Notes: generated by a model from the letters alone, not told the origin. A stretch of DNA of 64,000 nt from an uncultured Opitutia bacterium (GCA_945957395.1 CAMFKE010000004.1:62001-126000), one strand, 5' to 3'; numbered from the stretch's first letter, positions 25,370 to 33,681 are shown. Made by a program: numbers and translations.

Positions 25370-25969
25370 ATGAGCACCGAGAAGAACAAGACCGCCGCCC
25401 AGGGTTGGAGAACCCTTCCGGCCAAGCTTCGCGAGAGGGCGTTTTTCACCGACTCCGCCGACAACTCAAACCTCTTGGCGCGCCTGAGCCGCAAGCTCGC
25501 CGACGCCCTGCGCAGAGACATGGAATATACGGTAGCCATCTGGGCCGATGTTTTCCGCATAGTCGGGCGCGACATCGTCAAGATTCTCGCCGTCGGCCTG
25601 CTGTCCGGTCTGGCGCTCGGTCTGGCGCTCGGATGCGCCACCCGGTCAAGGCCTCGCCAGGCACCAGCCAATCAGGACTCCAAGCAGGGAGCCGGCGACG
25701 CCGCACACGCCGCCTATCCATCCGGCGCGAATCGTGGCGCGGGTCTGAATCTCGGTGAGTCTGGCGGCGAGGGTCTGCTCGATCAGGAATCTCCCGGGAT
25801 TGCCATCGGGGAAGTCGTTATGCCGTTCGGAAAGCTCCTTCAAGGTGAGCTTGGCGAGGCCAAGTTCGCTGAGTTCCTCGAAGTCTCGCCGGGCTTGCTG
25901 ATGACGAATGGCGCGGAGAATATCCTTCATGACTCCGATGTGAGCACCGGCATGGAGGGCCGTCAATGA
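25370..25969 (+). CDS. First rightward early gene; membrane-anchored protein, second half antisense to another frame
   Basis: The 199-residue frame starts at MSTEKNKTAAQGWRTLPAKL. It has a helical N-terminal half and one transmembrane helix (IVKILAVGLLSGLALGLALG), and the remaining 100 residues are Gly/Glu-rich. Its TGA overlaps the ATG of the next regulator (ATGA), which supports it as the head of the rightward operon. However, positions 25646-25930 also encode a more protein-like frame on the opposite strand, so the C-terminal half could be an incidental frame. An in-frame TTG/ATG further upstream lies within the operators. Unknown function. Confidence 0.45.
   Translation: MSTEKNKTAAQGWRTLPAKLRERAFFTDSADNSNLLARLSRKLADALRRDMEYTVAIWADVFRIVGRDIVKILAVGLLSGLALGLALGCATRSRPRQAPANQDSKQGAGDAAHAAYPSGANRGAGLNLGESGGEGLLDQESPGIAIGEVVMPFGKLLQGELGEAKFAEFLEVSPGLLMTNGAENILHDSDVSTGMEGRQ
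25646..25930 (-). CDS. Possible small membrane protein, antisense to the first early gene
   Basis: The 94-residue frame (MKDILRAIRHQQARRDFEEL ...) has a good Shine-Dalgarno-like GGAG 6 bases before the ATG at 25930. A polar helical body is followed by a C-terminal transmembrane hairpin-like stretch (WIGGVCGVAGSLLGVLIGWC). Its composition is more protein-like than the opposing frame. It would be a further leftward gene upstream of the repressor, or an antisense regulator of the early operon. Both cannot easily be full-length functional; evidence is compositional only. Confidence 0.45.
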   Translation of the reverse strand: MKDILRAIRHQQARRDFEELSELGLAKLTLKELSERHNDFPDGNPGRFLIEQTLAARLTEIQTRATIRAGWIGGVCGVAGSLLGVLIGWCLARP

Positions 25970-26394
25970 CCATGACCGAAGCCCAGCGCATCAAGTCCGC
26001 CGCCGCCGCCCGAGGCCTGAAGATGAAGGACATCGCGCGCCGCGTCGGCGCCCACCCTGCCGCATTTTCGAAACTCATCTCCGGCAAGGCCCAGTATCCG
26101 AAGGCGGCCGAGTACCTCGCCGCGGCGAAGGCGCTCCTCTGCATCACCGACCCGGAACCCATCCCGTATGACCGCGCGAGCTATGCGGCCGACTCCACCG
26201 GCATCACCCTGCCGCATGAGTTGCTGGAGTTCCTCCGCAACAAGGCGCGTGCCGATCGGGCGAGCAACCCGCAGGCGTCGATGAGCCGCCTTTTCGTTGA
26301 GGCGGTCGAGGACCGATACCGCCCCGAGTTGCTCGACCACCTGGCGGCTCGGCGCCGAGAGCGTACCGGCAAGAGCGCTCCGTCCGCCGCCTAA
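25966..26394 (+). CDS. HTH regulator, Cro/CII-like position
   Basis: The 142-residue protein has an N-terminal XRE-type helix-turn-helix (AAARGLKMKDIARRVGAHPA, AFSKLISGKAQYPKAAEYLA). A helical C-terminal region follows (GITLPHELLEFLRNKARADR) and the end is basic. It is the second gene of the rightward early operon, opposite the repressor, so a Cro- or CII-like role is likely. The start ATG overlaps the preceding stop. Confidence 0.7.
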   Translation: MTMTEAQRIKSAAAARGLKMKDIARRVGAHPAAFSKLISGKAQYPKAAEYLAAAKALLCITDPEPIPYDRASYAADSTGITLPHELLEFLRNKARADRASNPQASMSRLFVEAVEDRYRPELLDHLAARRRERTGKSAPSAA

Positions 26395-26479
26395 ACCGCC
26401 ACCCAAAGGCCTATCTGCAAAATCCCGGATACACCGGGACGCCGCCGCCGCCTTGCCCATTCCCAACCACCCACCAGTC

Positions 26480-26818
26480 ATGAACGAGACCGAAATCCCG
26501 GCCACCAAGGCCGACATCTTTGAGTTGCGCCGGCTCATCGAGAGCAAGTTCCCCGGCGTGCCCGTGGCGACCGCCGCCACGCTGCCCCCCAGCTACGGGG
26601 GCGACACCACCCGCCTTCGCGGCGACGCCGCCGCCGCCAAGTACTGCGGCTACGCCACCCGCCGGGCGTTTCTCGCATTCGCCGCGCGCCATCGCGTCTT
26701 CCCGATCGTCGAGGCGCGCATCAAGTTCTGGCGGCTGCTCGACCTGGACCGCGCGAAGCGCCCGAAGTCCGAAAACCCCGCTGTCTGGCGTCCCGGCCGG
26801 ATCGGAGGTGGTCGATGA
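26480..26818 (+). CDS. Small protein with winged-helix/excisionase-like segment
   Basis: The 112-residue protein has an N-terminal helix (KADIFELRRLIESKFPGVPV) and a segment DAAAAKYCGYATRRAFLAFA followed by FPIVEARIKFWRLLDLDRAK. That layout resembles the MerR/excisionase DNA-binding fold used to pick a directional partner for integrase. The start at 26480 (MNETEIPATK) was chosen over an upstream in-frame ATG in low-quality sequence. Excisionase or early regulator is an inference. Confidence 0.5.
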   Translation: MNETEIPATKADIFELRRLIESKFPGVPVATAATLPPSYGGDTTRLRGDAAAAKYCGYATRRAFLAFAARHRVFPIVEARIKFWRLLDLDRAKRPKSENPAVWRPGRIGGGR

Positions 26819-27069
26819 TCGTCCTTATCCTGGCGGCCGTCGTGCTTGGCGCGTGTGTTTTCGCGGCCTGCTGCACGGCCCCGTACTGCGAGCCGGCCGA
26901 ACTGCACGCGGCCAACGAGGCCGAGCGTGCCACGCTGCGCCGCGAGGCGGAAGCGGCCTCGCGTGAGTACCATGTGTGCTCCGAGTGCAACGCCGAGCGA
27001 GACCGCGAGGAGTGCCGGCGCTGCGGCGACATGCTCGTCTCCAAGTTCAGCCGGAGGGCCGCCCGATGA
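26815..27069 (+). CDS. Membrane-anchored zinc-ribbon protein
   Basis: The 84-residue protein has an N-terminal transmembrane segment (IVLILAAVVLGACVFAACC), a helical stretch, then a four-cysteine zinc ribbon (CSEC ... CRRCGDM). Its start overlaps the previous stop and its stop overlaps the next start, so it is part of a tightly coupled set of small early genes. Function is unknown. Confidence 0.55.
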   Translation: MIVLILAAVVLGACVFAACCTAPYCEPAELHAANEAERATLRREAEAASREYHVCSECNAERDREECRRCGDMLVSKFSRRAAR

Positions 27070-27257
27070 GCAGGCCCGCCCCGTGCACGGGCTGCACGCT
27101 GCTCAACATGTGCGTCCGCGACAACATGCCGGCGTGCGAAGAGCTCTTCGGCTGGCGATCTGACCATGCCGAGCTCCGCCGCGACGACCGCGAAAGCGCC
27201 GAGCACCACCGCCACGAAATGCAGGACAAGGCCGACCGAAGCGGCCCGACCCGCTGA
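27066..27257 (+). CDS. Cys-rich small early protein
   Basis: The 63-residue protein starts MSRPAPCTGCTLLNMCVRDN with a CxxC-x5-C cluster and a further Cys in PACEELFGWR; the rest is charged and helical. The ATG overlaps the stop of the preceding zinc-ribbon gene and is preceded by GGAGGG. Probably a small zinc-binding phage protein; role unknown. Confidence 0.55.
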   Translation: MSRPAPCTGCTLLNMCVRDNMPACEELFGWRSDHAELRRDDRESAEHHRHEMQDKADRSGPTR

Positions 27258-27353
27258 ACCACAAGACTTTACGCCAAAACGCCGGGGCCAACCTACCAAA
27301 GCCGCCCCGGCGCCGGCGATGAACCCAAGAGAAACACCCAAGAGAACAGCACA

Positions 27354-28199
27354 ATGATCGAAGACCCTGAAATCATCGCCCCGCGCAAGGGCGAACTGGA
27401 AATCACCAACGCCGAGGCCGTGACGCGCGCCGAAATCGACATCGCCATCGCGACGGCCAACCGCTTCCCGCGCAACCTGGCCAAGGTGAAGGCCAACCTC
27501 GTCGCCTTCGCGACGCTCGACGAAGAGACTGCGGCCTCGTGCTTCTACCGCCTTCCCCGCGGCGGCAAGGCGATCGAAGGCCCGTCGGTCCGCATGGCGG
27601 AGATCGCCGTGTCGGAATACCGCAATATCAACGCGGCGACTCGCATCGTCGCCATCGTGGCTACCGGCGACAACCCGCATGTCGTCGTGCAGGGCGTCTG
27701 CCAGGACCTCGAAAAGAACACCCGCATCGTCGTCGAGAAGCGCCGGCGCATCATCGCCAAGACCAAGAACAAGGGGAAGCCCGACGAGGACGACATCAAC
27801 TTGGCGGCCAACAACGCGAGTGCCATCGCGTTCCGTGACGCCGTCTTCAAGGTCGTGCCCGGCGCGCTGATCAAGCCGGCGGTGGACGCCGCGATGCGCG
27901 TCGCTCGTGGCGAAGCGAAACCGATGGCCGACCGTGTCGCCGGCGCGCTCAAGGCTTACGCCGCGATGGGTGTGAGCAAGGAACAGGTGCTCGCGAAGTT
28001 CTCGTACACCTCCGAAGCCCAGATCACGCCCGACGACCTCGACACGCTGTCCGGCCTTCGCACCGCGCTCAAGGAAGGCGAAGTCACCTTGGCTGACGAG
28101 TTCCCGCCCGTCTCCAAGGTCGGCACGGCGAATGCGTCGAAGGAAGAAAAGAAGCCCGGCGACGACCCGTTCGCGCCCGGCGGAAAGGAGGGCGCGTAA
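27354..28199 (+). CDS. Conserved phage recombination-associated protein
   Basis: The 281-residue protein contains ATANRFPRNLAKVKANLVAF, ATLDEETAASCFYRLPRGGK, IEGPSVRMAEIAVSEYRN, VVQGVCQDLEKN and ASAIAFRDAVFKVVPGALIK. This is a widespread phage family of unknown biochemical role, normally found beside a PD-(D/E)XK exonuclease, as here. By position it may act as the single-strand annealing partner of that nuclease (inference). The C-terminus GGKEGA contains the ribosome-binding site of the next gene. Confidence 0.75.
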   Translation: MIEDPEIIAPRKGELEITNAEAVTRAEIDIAIATANRFPRNLAKVKANLVAFATLDEETAASCFYRLPRGGKAIEGPSVRMAEIAVSEYRNINAATRIVAIVATGDNPHVVVQGVCQDLEKNTRIVVEKRRRIIAKTKNKGKPDEDDINLAANNASAIAFRDAVFKVVPGALIKPAVDAAMRVARGEAKPMADRVAGALKAYAAMGVSKEQVLAKFSYTSEAQITPDDLDTLSGLRTALKEGEVTLADEFPPVSKVGTANASKEEKKPGDDPFAPGGKEGA

Positions 28200-28200
28200 C

Positions 28201-28515
28201 ATGTCGCCCGCCGAAACCTTCGCCGCGGCGAAATCCGCACTGTTCCGCTGGCGCGACGAGAACGCCCCGGGCACGCACGCCTGTGTCCGGCTGGAATGCT
28301 GGCAACATCCCGGGTACAATGGCGAGACCGAGACCACGCTGACGCTTACCGTCGCCACCCCCACGGGCATCATCGCGACGGCGGAGACGTCGAACGATGA
28401 CATTCACGCCGCTCTTGGCTGCCTCGACGCCGACAAGGCCGATCGCAAGGCCGCGCTCGACAAGGTGCGCGTCGACAACGCCGAAACCGCCATGGCGGAG
28501 AAGGGCGTCGCATGA
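28201..28515 (+). CDS. Small protein between recombination genes
   Basis: The 104-residue protein starts MSPAETFAAAKSALFRWRDE. It has mixed alpha/beta character, with a short beta meander (ACVRLECWQHPGYNGETETT, LTLTVATPTGIIATAE). It is coupled to the nuclease by an ATGA overlap. The start is set by the GGAAAGGAGG ribosome-binding site just upstream, which recurs before the gene at 32809. No family recognised. Confidence 0.55.
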   Translation: MSPAETFAAAKSALFRWRDENAPGTHACVRLECWQHPGYNGETETTLTLTVATPTGIIATAETSNDDIHAALGCLDADKADRKAALDKVRVDNAETAMAEKGVA

Positions 28516-29933
28516 GCGCCATCCTCAGCGTCTGGCCCGAGGGCAATTACGCCCTCTGGGTGCCGCCCATCGAATCGCACTGGGGCTCGCTCAGGGCCTC
28601 CGTGCGCTTCGTCCGCGGTGAGCATGGCGTCGGCCTTATCGTCCGCTGGTCGTGCGAATCGGCCAACACCGGCCGCACCGAGATGGCGTTCGGAAACTGC
28701 GATCCGTTTTGGTCGACGGCCGACCTGGCCCACCACCTGGCCGATGTTGCGGCGCGTAATCTCAGCATGATCATGGACGTGCCGGCCTATGAGGCCAGGA
28801 TGCTCGCCACGCTCGCCGGTTACACGAATGCCAACGTCGAGTGGGTGGCGGACTACATCAAGGCGACCGGCGTCGAGATCCCGCATAAGGCGGACATGGA
28901 CGCCTCCACCGAAGCGTCTCCCGCTGAAACCGCGCAAGCCGAGGCGAAGGCCAAGGTGGCTAAGAAGCGCGCGGCCAAGCTCGCAGAATCCGCCAAGGCG
29001 CCCGAAGAGACCTCCCCTTCTCCGGTCGAATGTGCGGCGCCGGCAGTTGTTAAGGAACCCTTGATGACTGGCCCGACTCACTTCCGCGGCGTCCTGCTGC
29101 GCGATGCGGCCGACTGGGCCGACCCGAGCGCCGAGGGCGTTTTCGTCGGCGTGAGCAGCGCCGACTATCACGCTGACAAGGGCTCGCTTTCCTCGACGCG
29201 AGTGAGGTCCCTCGTGCAGTCCGAGGCGCACGCCCTGGTGCCGGTGGAGATTTCCAAGGCGGCGCGCGATATCGGGACCCTCGTTCACGGATTCTCGCTC
29301 GAAGGCTTTACCTCCGCCGAGCAGATGGGCTTCAAGGTGGTCGAGGGCAAGACGACCACGAAGGAAGGCTGCGTCACGACGGACATGATCGCCACGGCTC
29401 AGGCCTGCGTGAAAGCACTGCGCGACGACGACAACACCCGTGCGCTCATCGCTCGCGAAGGCCTTTCCGAACTCTCGGTGCGTGTGCGTTGCCCGGACAC
29501 TGGCCTCATGCTCCGTGCCCGCTTCGACCGCGCGCCGTCGGAGGGCTTCGGATGCTTCGACATCAAGACCACCGGCGGCACCATCGAGCAGTTCGTCTCC
29601 TCGTTCTTCGAGTTCGGCTACGACATCGGCGCATTCCACTACCTGCGCGTGTCGGATTTAGCCGGTCTCGGCTATCGCGGCATGTCCTTCCCTGTCGTCT
29701 GCAAGGAGGCGCCGCACGAGGTTGGACTGTTCCACTTCGCTAACGCCGAACAGGTCGCCGACGAATGGGACCTCGCTGCGAAGTCTCACCGCACGGCCTG
29801 CATCCGCGAGCTGCACATTCGTCAGACCGGCGAGGCGCGCAAGCGCACGCACGAGCCCGTCTGGCCGAACGCGAAGCCGTGGCAGGTAGAGTCCCGCCGC
29901 AAGCGTCTCGGTGACTCGGAAATCCCCTACTGA
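28512..29933 (+). CDS. RecE-like PD-(D/E)XK exonuclease with N-terminal extension
   Basis: The 473-residue protein has an N-terminal region of about 185 residues (an uncharacterised beta-rich part and an Ala/Lys/Glu-rich linker). A C-terminal nuclease domain follows, beginning at GVSSADYHADKGSLSSTRVR. Conserved parts are DIGTLVHGFSLEG, RARFDRAPSEGFGCFDIKTT (the D...D-x-K core, Asp and Lys in FDIKT) and GYDIGAFHYLRV. RecE-type enzymes resect double-strand ends for annealing-based recombination, with the neighbouring conserved protein as likely partner. The N-terminal extension is fused and its role is unknown. Confidence 0.8.
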   Translation: MSAILSVWPEGNYALWVPPIESHWGSLRASVRFVRGEHGVGLIVRWSCESANTGRTEMAFGNCDPFWSTADLAHHLADVAARNLSMIMDVPAYEARMLATLAGYTNANVEWVADYIKATGVEIPHKADMDASTEASPAETAQAEAKAKVAKKRAAKLAESAKAPEETSPSPVECAAPAVVKEPLMTGPTHFRGVLLRDAADWADPSAEGVFVGVSSADYHADKGSLSSTRVRSLVQSEAHALVPVEISKAARDIGTLVHGFSLEGFTSAEQMGFKVVEGKTTTKEGCVTTDMIATAQACVKALRDDDNTRALIAREGLSELSVRVRCPDTGLMLRARFDRAPSEGFGCFDIKTTGGTIEQFVSSFFEFGYDIGAFHYLRVSDLAGLGYRGMSFPVVCKEAPHEVGLFHFANAEQVADEWDLAAKSHRTACIRELHIRQTGEARKRTHEPVWPNAKPWQVESRRKRLGDSEIPY

Positions 29934-29941
29934 CACTCGCC

Positions 29942-30208
29942 ATGAGCATGCACCACAACAGCCGTGCCGCTCACGACGCCACCGTGCGGGAGCGCGCCGA
30001 GCGCGAACGCCTTGTCCTCGCCGCCTTCGATTCCCTCGGGGCGGCGAGTGACCGGGAGGTCGCCCGCCATCTCGGCTTCACCGATCTCAACGCCGTCCGC
30101 CCCCGCATCACCGAGATGGTGGAGAGTGGCACCCTGCTCGAGGTTTCCGGGCGCAAATGCGCCATCACCGGGCGCACCGTCCGCACCTGCCGGATGGCCC
30201 TGGCATGA
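29942..30208 (+). CDS. Small winged-helix protein
   Basis: The 88-residue protein has a helix-turn-helix of the winged type (VLAAFDSLGAASDREVARHL, GFTDLNAVRPRITEMVESGT) followed by a short wing (LLEVSGRKCAITGRTVRTCR). This layout is common in phage early regions upstream of the replication initiator, to which it is coupled by an ATGA overlap. Probable DNA-binding accessory of replication or regulation. Confidence 0.65.
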   Translation: MSMHHNSRAAHDATVRERAERERLVLAAFDSLGAASDREVARHLGFTDLNAVRPRITEMVESGTLLEVSGRKCAITGRTVRTCRMALA

Positions 30209-31077
30209 GCGACCGCAAGATGTCGTGGCTCAAGTTCTGGCCCGACGACTATCTGAACAGCGAGCGCGTGAAGCTCATGACCATCCCACAGGAGTGGGCG
30301 TACTTCACGCTCATCATCAGGAGCGCCAGGGATGGAAGCGTCCCTGCGTCGCCCGAGGAATGCGTCCGGTTGCTCGGCAAGGGCGTGAAGTCGAAGGATG
30401 TAGCGGTTGCGCTCGAAGTGTTCGTCCCTGTCGAAGGAAAGGCCGGACGTGTCGCGCATCCTCGTGTGCTTCGTGATCGCGCCGAGGTGCACGCTAAGTC
30501 GGAGAAAAACGCGGAGGCTGCGAACGCACGATGGGGAAAGCGGAGGCGCAATGCGAACGCATCAAAAACGCACAGCGAAGGAGGTGCGTCCGCATCTGAA
30601 ACGCATAGCGAATCCGATGCGGACGGAGTGCCACGCGCGCTCGCGCAAGAGTACAAGAGTACAAGAGTACAAGAGGCAGATAGTAATACTAACCTCGCTC
30701 TTGAAAGGGACGCGCGGAGCGAGCGCGCGGATCATTCGGCCTGGATTGCTCGGGAGGTGGCGGCGCTGCCGCAGGCCTGGTCTCCTGCGCTCAAGGCCAA
30801 GTGGTCGGAGTGGATCACGCACTTGATCGAGCGCGAGCAGCGCCGCCACCCGGCCAAGGACCCGCTGCTTTGCAGGCCCACCACCAGCGCGCTGGACGCC
30901 CACCGCCGCACGCTGTCGCCACTGCCGGACGACGCCACACGCGCCGCCTGGCTGGAAACCGCCATCGGCTCCGGGCTCGCCCGCCCGGCCGAACCCACGC
31001 GCCAGGCTTGCTCCGGCGCAAGAAACCAACCCGGCGCATTCCGCGCCGCCACCGTCAATGAGCGTGAAACCTTCTGA
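30205..31077 (+). CDS. Phage replication initiator, DUF1376/replisome-organizer type
   Basis: The 290-residue protein has an N-terminal domain SWLKFWPDDYLNSERVKLMT, IPQEWAYFTLIIRSARDGSV, typical of phage replisome organizers or DUF1376 winged-helix proteins. A Ser/Ala/Asn-rich linker (residues about 110-165) and a helical C-terminal part follow. The helicase-loader gene overlaps its end, matching the initiator-loader pair of lambda-like O/P systems. The linker contains a direct 8-bp tandem repeat (30647-30675). The start overlaps the upstream stop. Confidence 0.72.
   Translation: MSDRKMSWLKFWPDDYLNSERVKLMTIPQEWAYFTLIIRSARDGSVPASPEECVRLLGKGVKSKDVAVALEVFVPVEGKAGRVAHPRVLRDRAEVHAKSEKNAEAANARWGKRRRNANASKTHSEGGASASETHSESDADGVPRALAQEYKSTRVQEADSNTNLALERDARSERADHSAWIAREVAALPQAWSPALKAKWSEWITHLIEREQRRHPAKDPLLCRPTTSALDAHRRTLSPLPDDATRAAWLETAIGSGLARPAEPTRQACSGARNQPGAFRAATVNERETF
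30647..30675. repeat. 8-bp tandem repeat (AAGAGTAC x3 plus partial) inside the initiator gene
   Basis: Three perfect copies of AAGAGTAC (30647-30654, 30655-30662, 30663-30670) are followed by AAGAG. They encode part of the linker EYKSTRVQEA. The unit is not a multiple of three, so a change by one copy would shift the reading frame. Confidence 0.8.
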
Positions 31078-31915
31078 TTTTCTCTCGCCCACCGAGGCCG
31101 ACCTACGCGGCGAGGGCCGCGTCCGTGTGATGCGCGACGAGCCTGTCGCGCCAAAACCCATCGCCGACCCGTTCGGCGGGCGCTTTGAGCTCAAGTTGCA
31201 GTCCGTCATCTGCCATGTCTGTGGGTGCAAAACCGAGGGATTCGTCGCCCCCGGCACCGCCCCCGAGTCCATCGTCTGCGCAGCGTGCTCCGCGGCGCGC
31301 GACAAGGTGATTCGCTCCGGCAAGGCGAAGAACTGGCGCGATTGGATCCCCAAGGCGTACCGCGATACGGATGCCGATAGGCTGCCCGACATCGCCGGCT
31401 ACAACCGCGCGATGGAATGGGCCACAGCCCTGGCGTCCGCCGGCGAGGATGCGCCGGCGTCACTCCGCCGGTCTCTGCTGCTCTACGGGCTGCCCGACGG
31501 CGGCAAGTCCCGCACGCTCTACTCTGCGCTCAACGTGCTCGACAGGGAGCCTCTGGTCTTCCGCCCGGGGCGTCTGACCGCCGAGGTGATGGACGCCTAC
31601 GGGGCCGGCAAGGCAAAGGCCTTCCTGGATCGTCTGACCAACGCCCCGCTCCTCGTCATCGAGGACTTCGGCAAGGACAAGATCAGCGAGCGCGCCCAAG
31701 AGGCCATCTTCGCCGTCATCGACGACCGCCTGCACGACTTCCGCCCGGTCCTCATCACCACGAACTACACCGGCATCCCCGACAAGGGCCGCGTGGAGGG
31801 CGTGAAGTACTTCGAGGACTGTTTCCCCGATCCCGAGACGGCCGCCGCCGTGCTGCGCCGCCTGCGTCAATTCGCCACCTGCGTGTGCATGCGCCCGAGC
31901 GCCCGACACGCCTAA
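31058..31915 (+). CDS. DnaC-like helicase loader (AAA+ ATPase)
   Basis: The 285-residue protein has an N-terminal zinc ribbon (CHVCGC ... VCAACS) followed by an AAA+ domain. It shows Walker A GLPDGGKSRT (GxxxxGKS), Walker B LLVIEDFGKD, sensor I LITTNYTGIP and an arginine-finger region FPDPETAAAVLRRLRQF. It loads the host replicative helicase during phage DNA replication and acts with the overlapping upstream initiator. The overlap with that gene is 20 bases. Confidence 0.82.
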   Translation: MSVKPSDFLSPTEADLRGEGRVRVMRDEPVAPKPIADPFGGRFELKLQSVICHVCGCKTEGFVAPGTAPESIVCAACSAARDKVIRSGKAKNWRDWIPKAYRDTDADRLPDIAGYNRAMEWATALASAGEDAPASLRRSLLLYGLPDGGKSRTLYSALNVLDREPLVFRPGRLTAEVMDAYGAGKAKAFLDRLTNAPLLVIEDFGKDKISERAQEAIFAVIDDRLHDFRPVLITTNYTGIPDKGRVEGVKYFEDCFPDPETAAAVLRRLRQFATCVCMRPSARHA

Positions 31916-31943
31916 TCAAAAACAAACTCAACGACTTACAAAA

Positions 31944-32807
31944 ATGGCCAAAGTAGACATCGAACTCGTGAAAATGGTGCTCACGCGCAACGAGGTGGAA
32001 ACCCGACTCGTCGCCGGCATCCTCCAGGAACTCCAACAGGAACAAGCCGCCGAAGCGGACGAGGAGAAGGAACCGGCGATCAAGAAACAGTACATCGTCG
32101 TCGTGTACGACCCCGAGGGCGAACTCGAAGGCAAGGAGTTCACCGGCACCATCGTGCAGATCCCGGAGGACGAATCCGTTTACACCGCGGTCGAGCGCCT
32201 GCACCGCGCCGGCTACGAGTTCAACACGACCAAGAAGGGCCGGCGCATGCCGGTGAAGACCGTCGGCGAAGTATGCGAGCACGTCCCCGCCCGCATCGCC
32301 AAGGAGCAGAAGATCTGGATCAAGCACAAGGAGCCCTGCTTCTTGCTGCCCACGGACGGGCTGTTGCCGATGGATCGCTCCGCCGCCACGCAAACGCGCC
32401 GCGTAGAACAGACGCCCCTCTTTGCCAGCGAACCCGAGGAGCCCGGTTTTGAGAAGGTCATCGAGGCCGCGATGGACAGCTTCGAAGCCCAGGAGAAGAA
32501 GACGAGCGACGCCGCGCTGAAGGAGGCGCGCAACTTCCTGCACCTCTTCAAGACCGACCGCGACGCGGCCGTCGCCAAGTTCCGGAATGGCGAGGTTTCT
32601 CCCGAGGCCGCCGACATGCTGCGCGCCACGCTCGGGCTCAGCGCCGCCATCAAGTCGCCGGCGATGAAGCGCCTCATGGACTCCATCGGCGGATTCAAGG
32701 GTGCGCTCAAGGACGCCGGCGTCGCGAGCTGCACCATCAGCACGCTCAATCCGTACGGAAGCGCCCGGAAGTCCGTCACCATCGAAGCCGGAAAGGAGGG
32801 CGTGTAA
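31944..32807 (+). CDS. Phage early protein of unknown function
   Basis: The 287-residue protein has a short helical N-terminus, a beta-rich part (KKQYIVVVYDPEGELEGKEF, TGTIVQIPEDESVYTAVERL) and a helical C-terminal half (FLHLFKTDRDAAVAKFRNGE). No domain is recognised. It lies between the helicase loader and another unknown gene in the replication module. The final residues AGKEGV overlap the next ribosome-binding site. Confidence 0.55.
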   Translation: MAKVDIELVKMVLTRNEVETRLVAGILQELQQEQAAEADEEKEPAIKKQYIVVVYDPEGELEGKEFTGTIVQIPEDESVYTAVERLHRAGYEFNTTKKGRRMPVKTVGEVCEHVPARIAKEQKIWIKHKEPCFLLPTDGLLPMDRSAATQTRRVEQTPLFASEPEEPGFEKVIEAAMDSFEAQEKKTSDAALKEARNFLHLFKTDRDAAVAKFRNGEVSPEAADMLRATLGLSAAIKSPAMKRLMDSIGGFKGALKDAGVASCTISTLNPYGSARKSVTIEAGKEGV

Positions 32808-32808
32808 C

Positions 32809-33681
32809 ATGCACTCCGACACCCTGAAACTGGCGCTCAACCCCGAACACGAGAAGGAAGCCGCGCACCGCGTGCACGTCGTGTTTCTGAACGGAAAGCG
32901 CATAGCGTTCGCAACGGATTTTTACCGTCTCCACGCCGAGCCATCGGAATCCTCGGTTGTCACCACGGGGACGGAAAAAATCCTGCGCCATATCCTTGTC
33001 CCCGAGGCCGATCGCCGCGCCGTCCAGCCGCCCGAGCTCGCCGCCGTGCTCTATGCCGAGCAGCTGGCCCAGAAGTGCCGCGAAACCGCCTTCGTGGCGA
33101 TTGGAGGTCAGGCGCTCAACGCGCACTATGTGGCCGATGCGCTCCGCCATGTCGGCACCGTCGGAGCCTGTTACGTCAAGGCCGGGCCGGAGCACTCGCC
33201 TGTTACGCTCGAGAGCGCCGATCACCCCGGCCGCTGGGCCTGCATCATGCCTTGCCACTGCCACGCGGCCGACGTCGCGCTCCACTGCATCGAAGGCATC
33301 AAGACCCTCGAATGCGTGGCCGCGCGCATGGACTCCGGCGAGTATTGCGACGATGACGAGGACGACGAAGAAAGCCTCTTGGACATTGTGCGCGAACGCG
33401 ACGCCCTGCGCGCCGAGCTCGAAAAGTCCCGCGCCGCCATCACCCATGTCCTCACTCGCATCCGTGACGTGCCGGAACTCTACTGGCACATGGGCGCCAT
33501 GACGGAGGCCGAACGCCTTCTGTTCGCCGCCTACTCCGCGCAGCACGGAATCCCTGTGGCCGAGGTGAAGAAGCGCTTCGCACCCGAGCAGGTGGCTTAC
33601 AATCGCTGGTGCGACGAGCGCGAGGACGCAGAACGCCTGGTTGAAATCGGGCGCCAGCACGAGAAGGAGGGCGACCGATGA
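32809..33681 (+). CDS. Phage early protein of unknown function with acidic segment
   Basis: The 290-residue protein starts MHSDTLKLALNPEHEKEAAH. Its central part is Cys/His-rich (WACIMPCHCHAADVALHC), a strongly acidic run follows (CDDDEDDEESLLDIV), and a helical/coiled-coil C-terminus follows that. The start ATG sits 3 bases after the preceding stop and behind the ribosome-binding site GGAAAGGAGG. It overlaps the methyltransferase start by 4 bases. The function cannot be told. Confidence 0.5.
   Translation: MHSDTLKLALNPEHEKEAAHRVHVVFLNGKRIAFATDFYRLHAEPSESSVVTTGTEKILRHILVPEADRRAVQPPELAAVLYAEQLAQKCRETAFVAIGGQALNAHYVADALRHVGTVGACYVKAGPEHSPVTLESADHPGRWACIMPCHCHAADVALHCIEGIKTLECVAARMDSGEYCDDDEDDEESLLDIVRERDALRAELEKSRAAITHVLTRIRDVPELYWHMGAMTEAERLLFAAYSAQHGIPVAEVKKRFAPEQVAYNRWCDEREDAERLVEIGRQHEKEGDR

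Noticed and set aside
25605-25630. Two 12-base near-copies (GGTCTGGCGCTC) as a regulatory repeat
   Set aside because: They encode the Leu/Ala/Gly-rich transmembrane helix of the early gene, and codon repetition explains them.
26721-28403. Leftward frame of 560 codons across the early prophage genes
   Set aside because: It runs antisense to several coupled genes, including a recognisable conserved phage protein, and has shadow composition.
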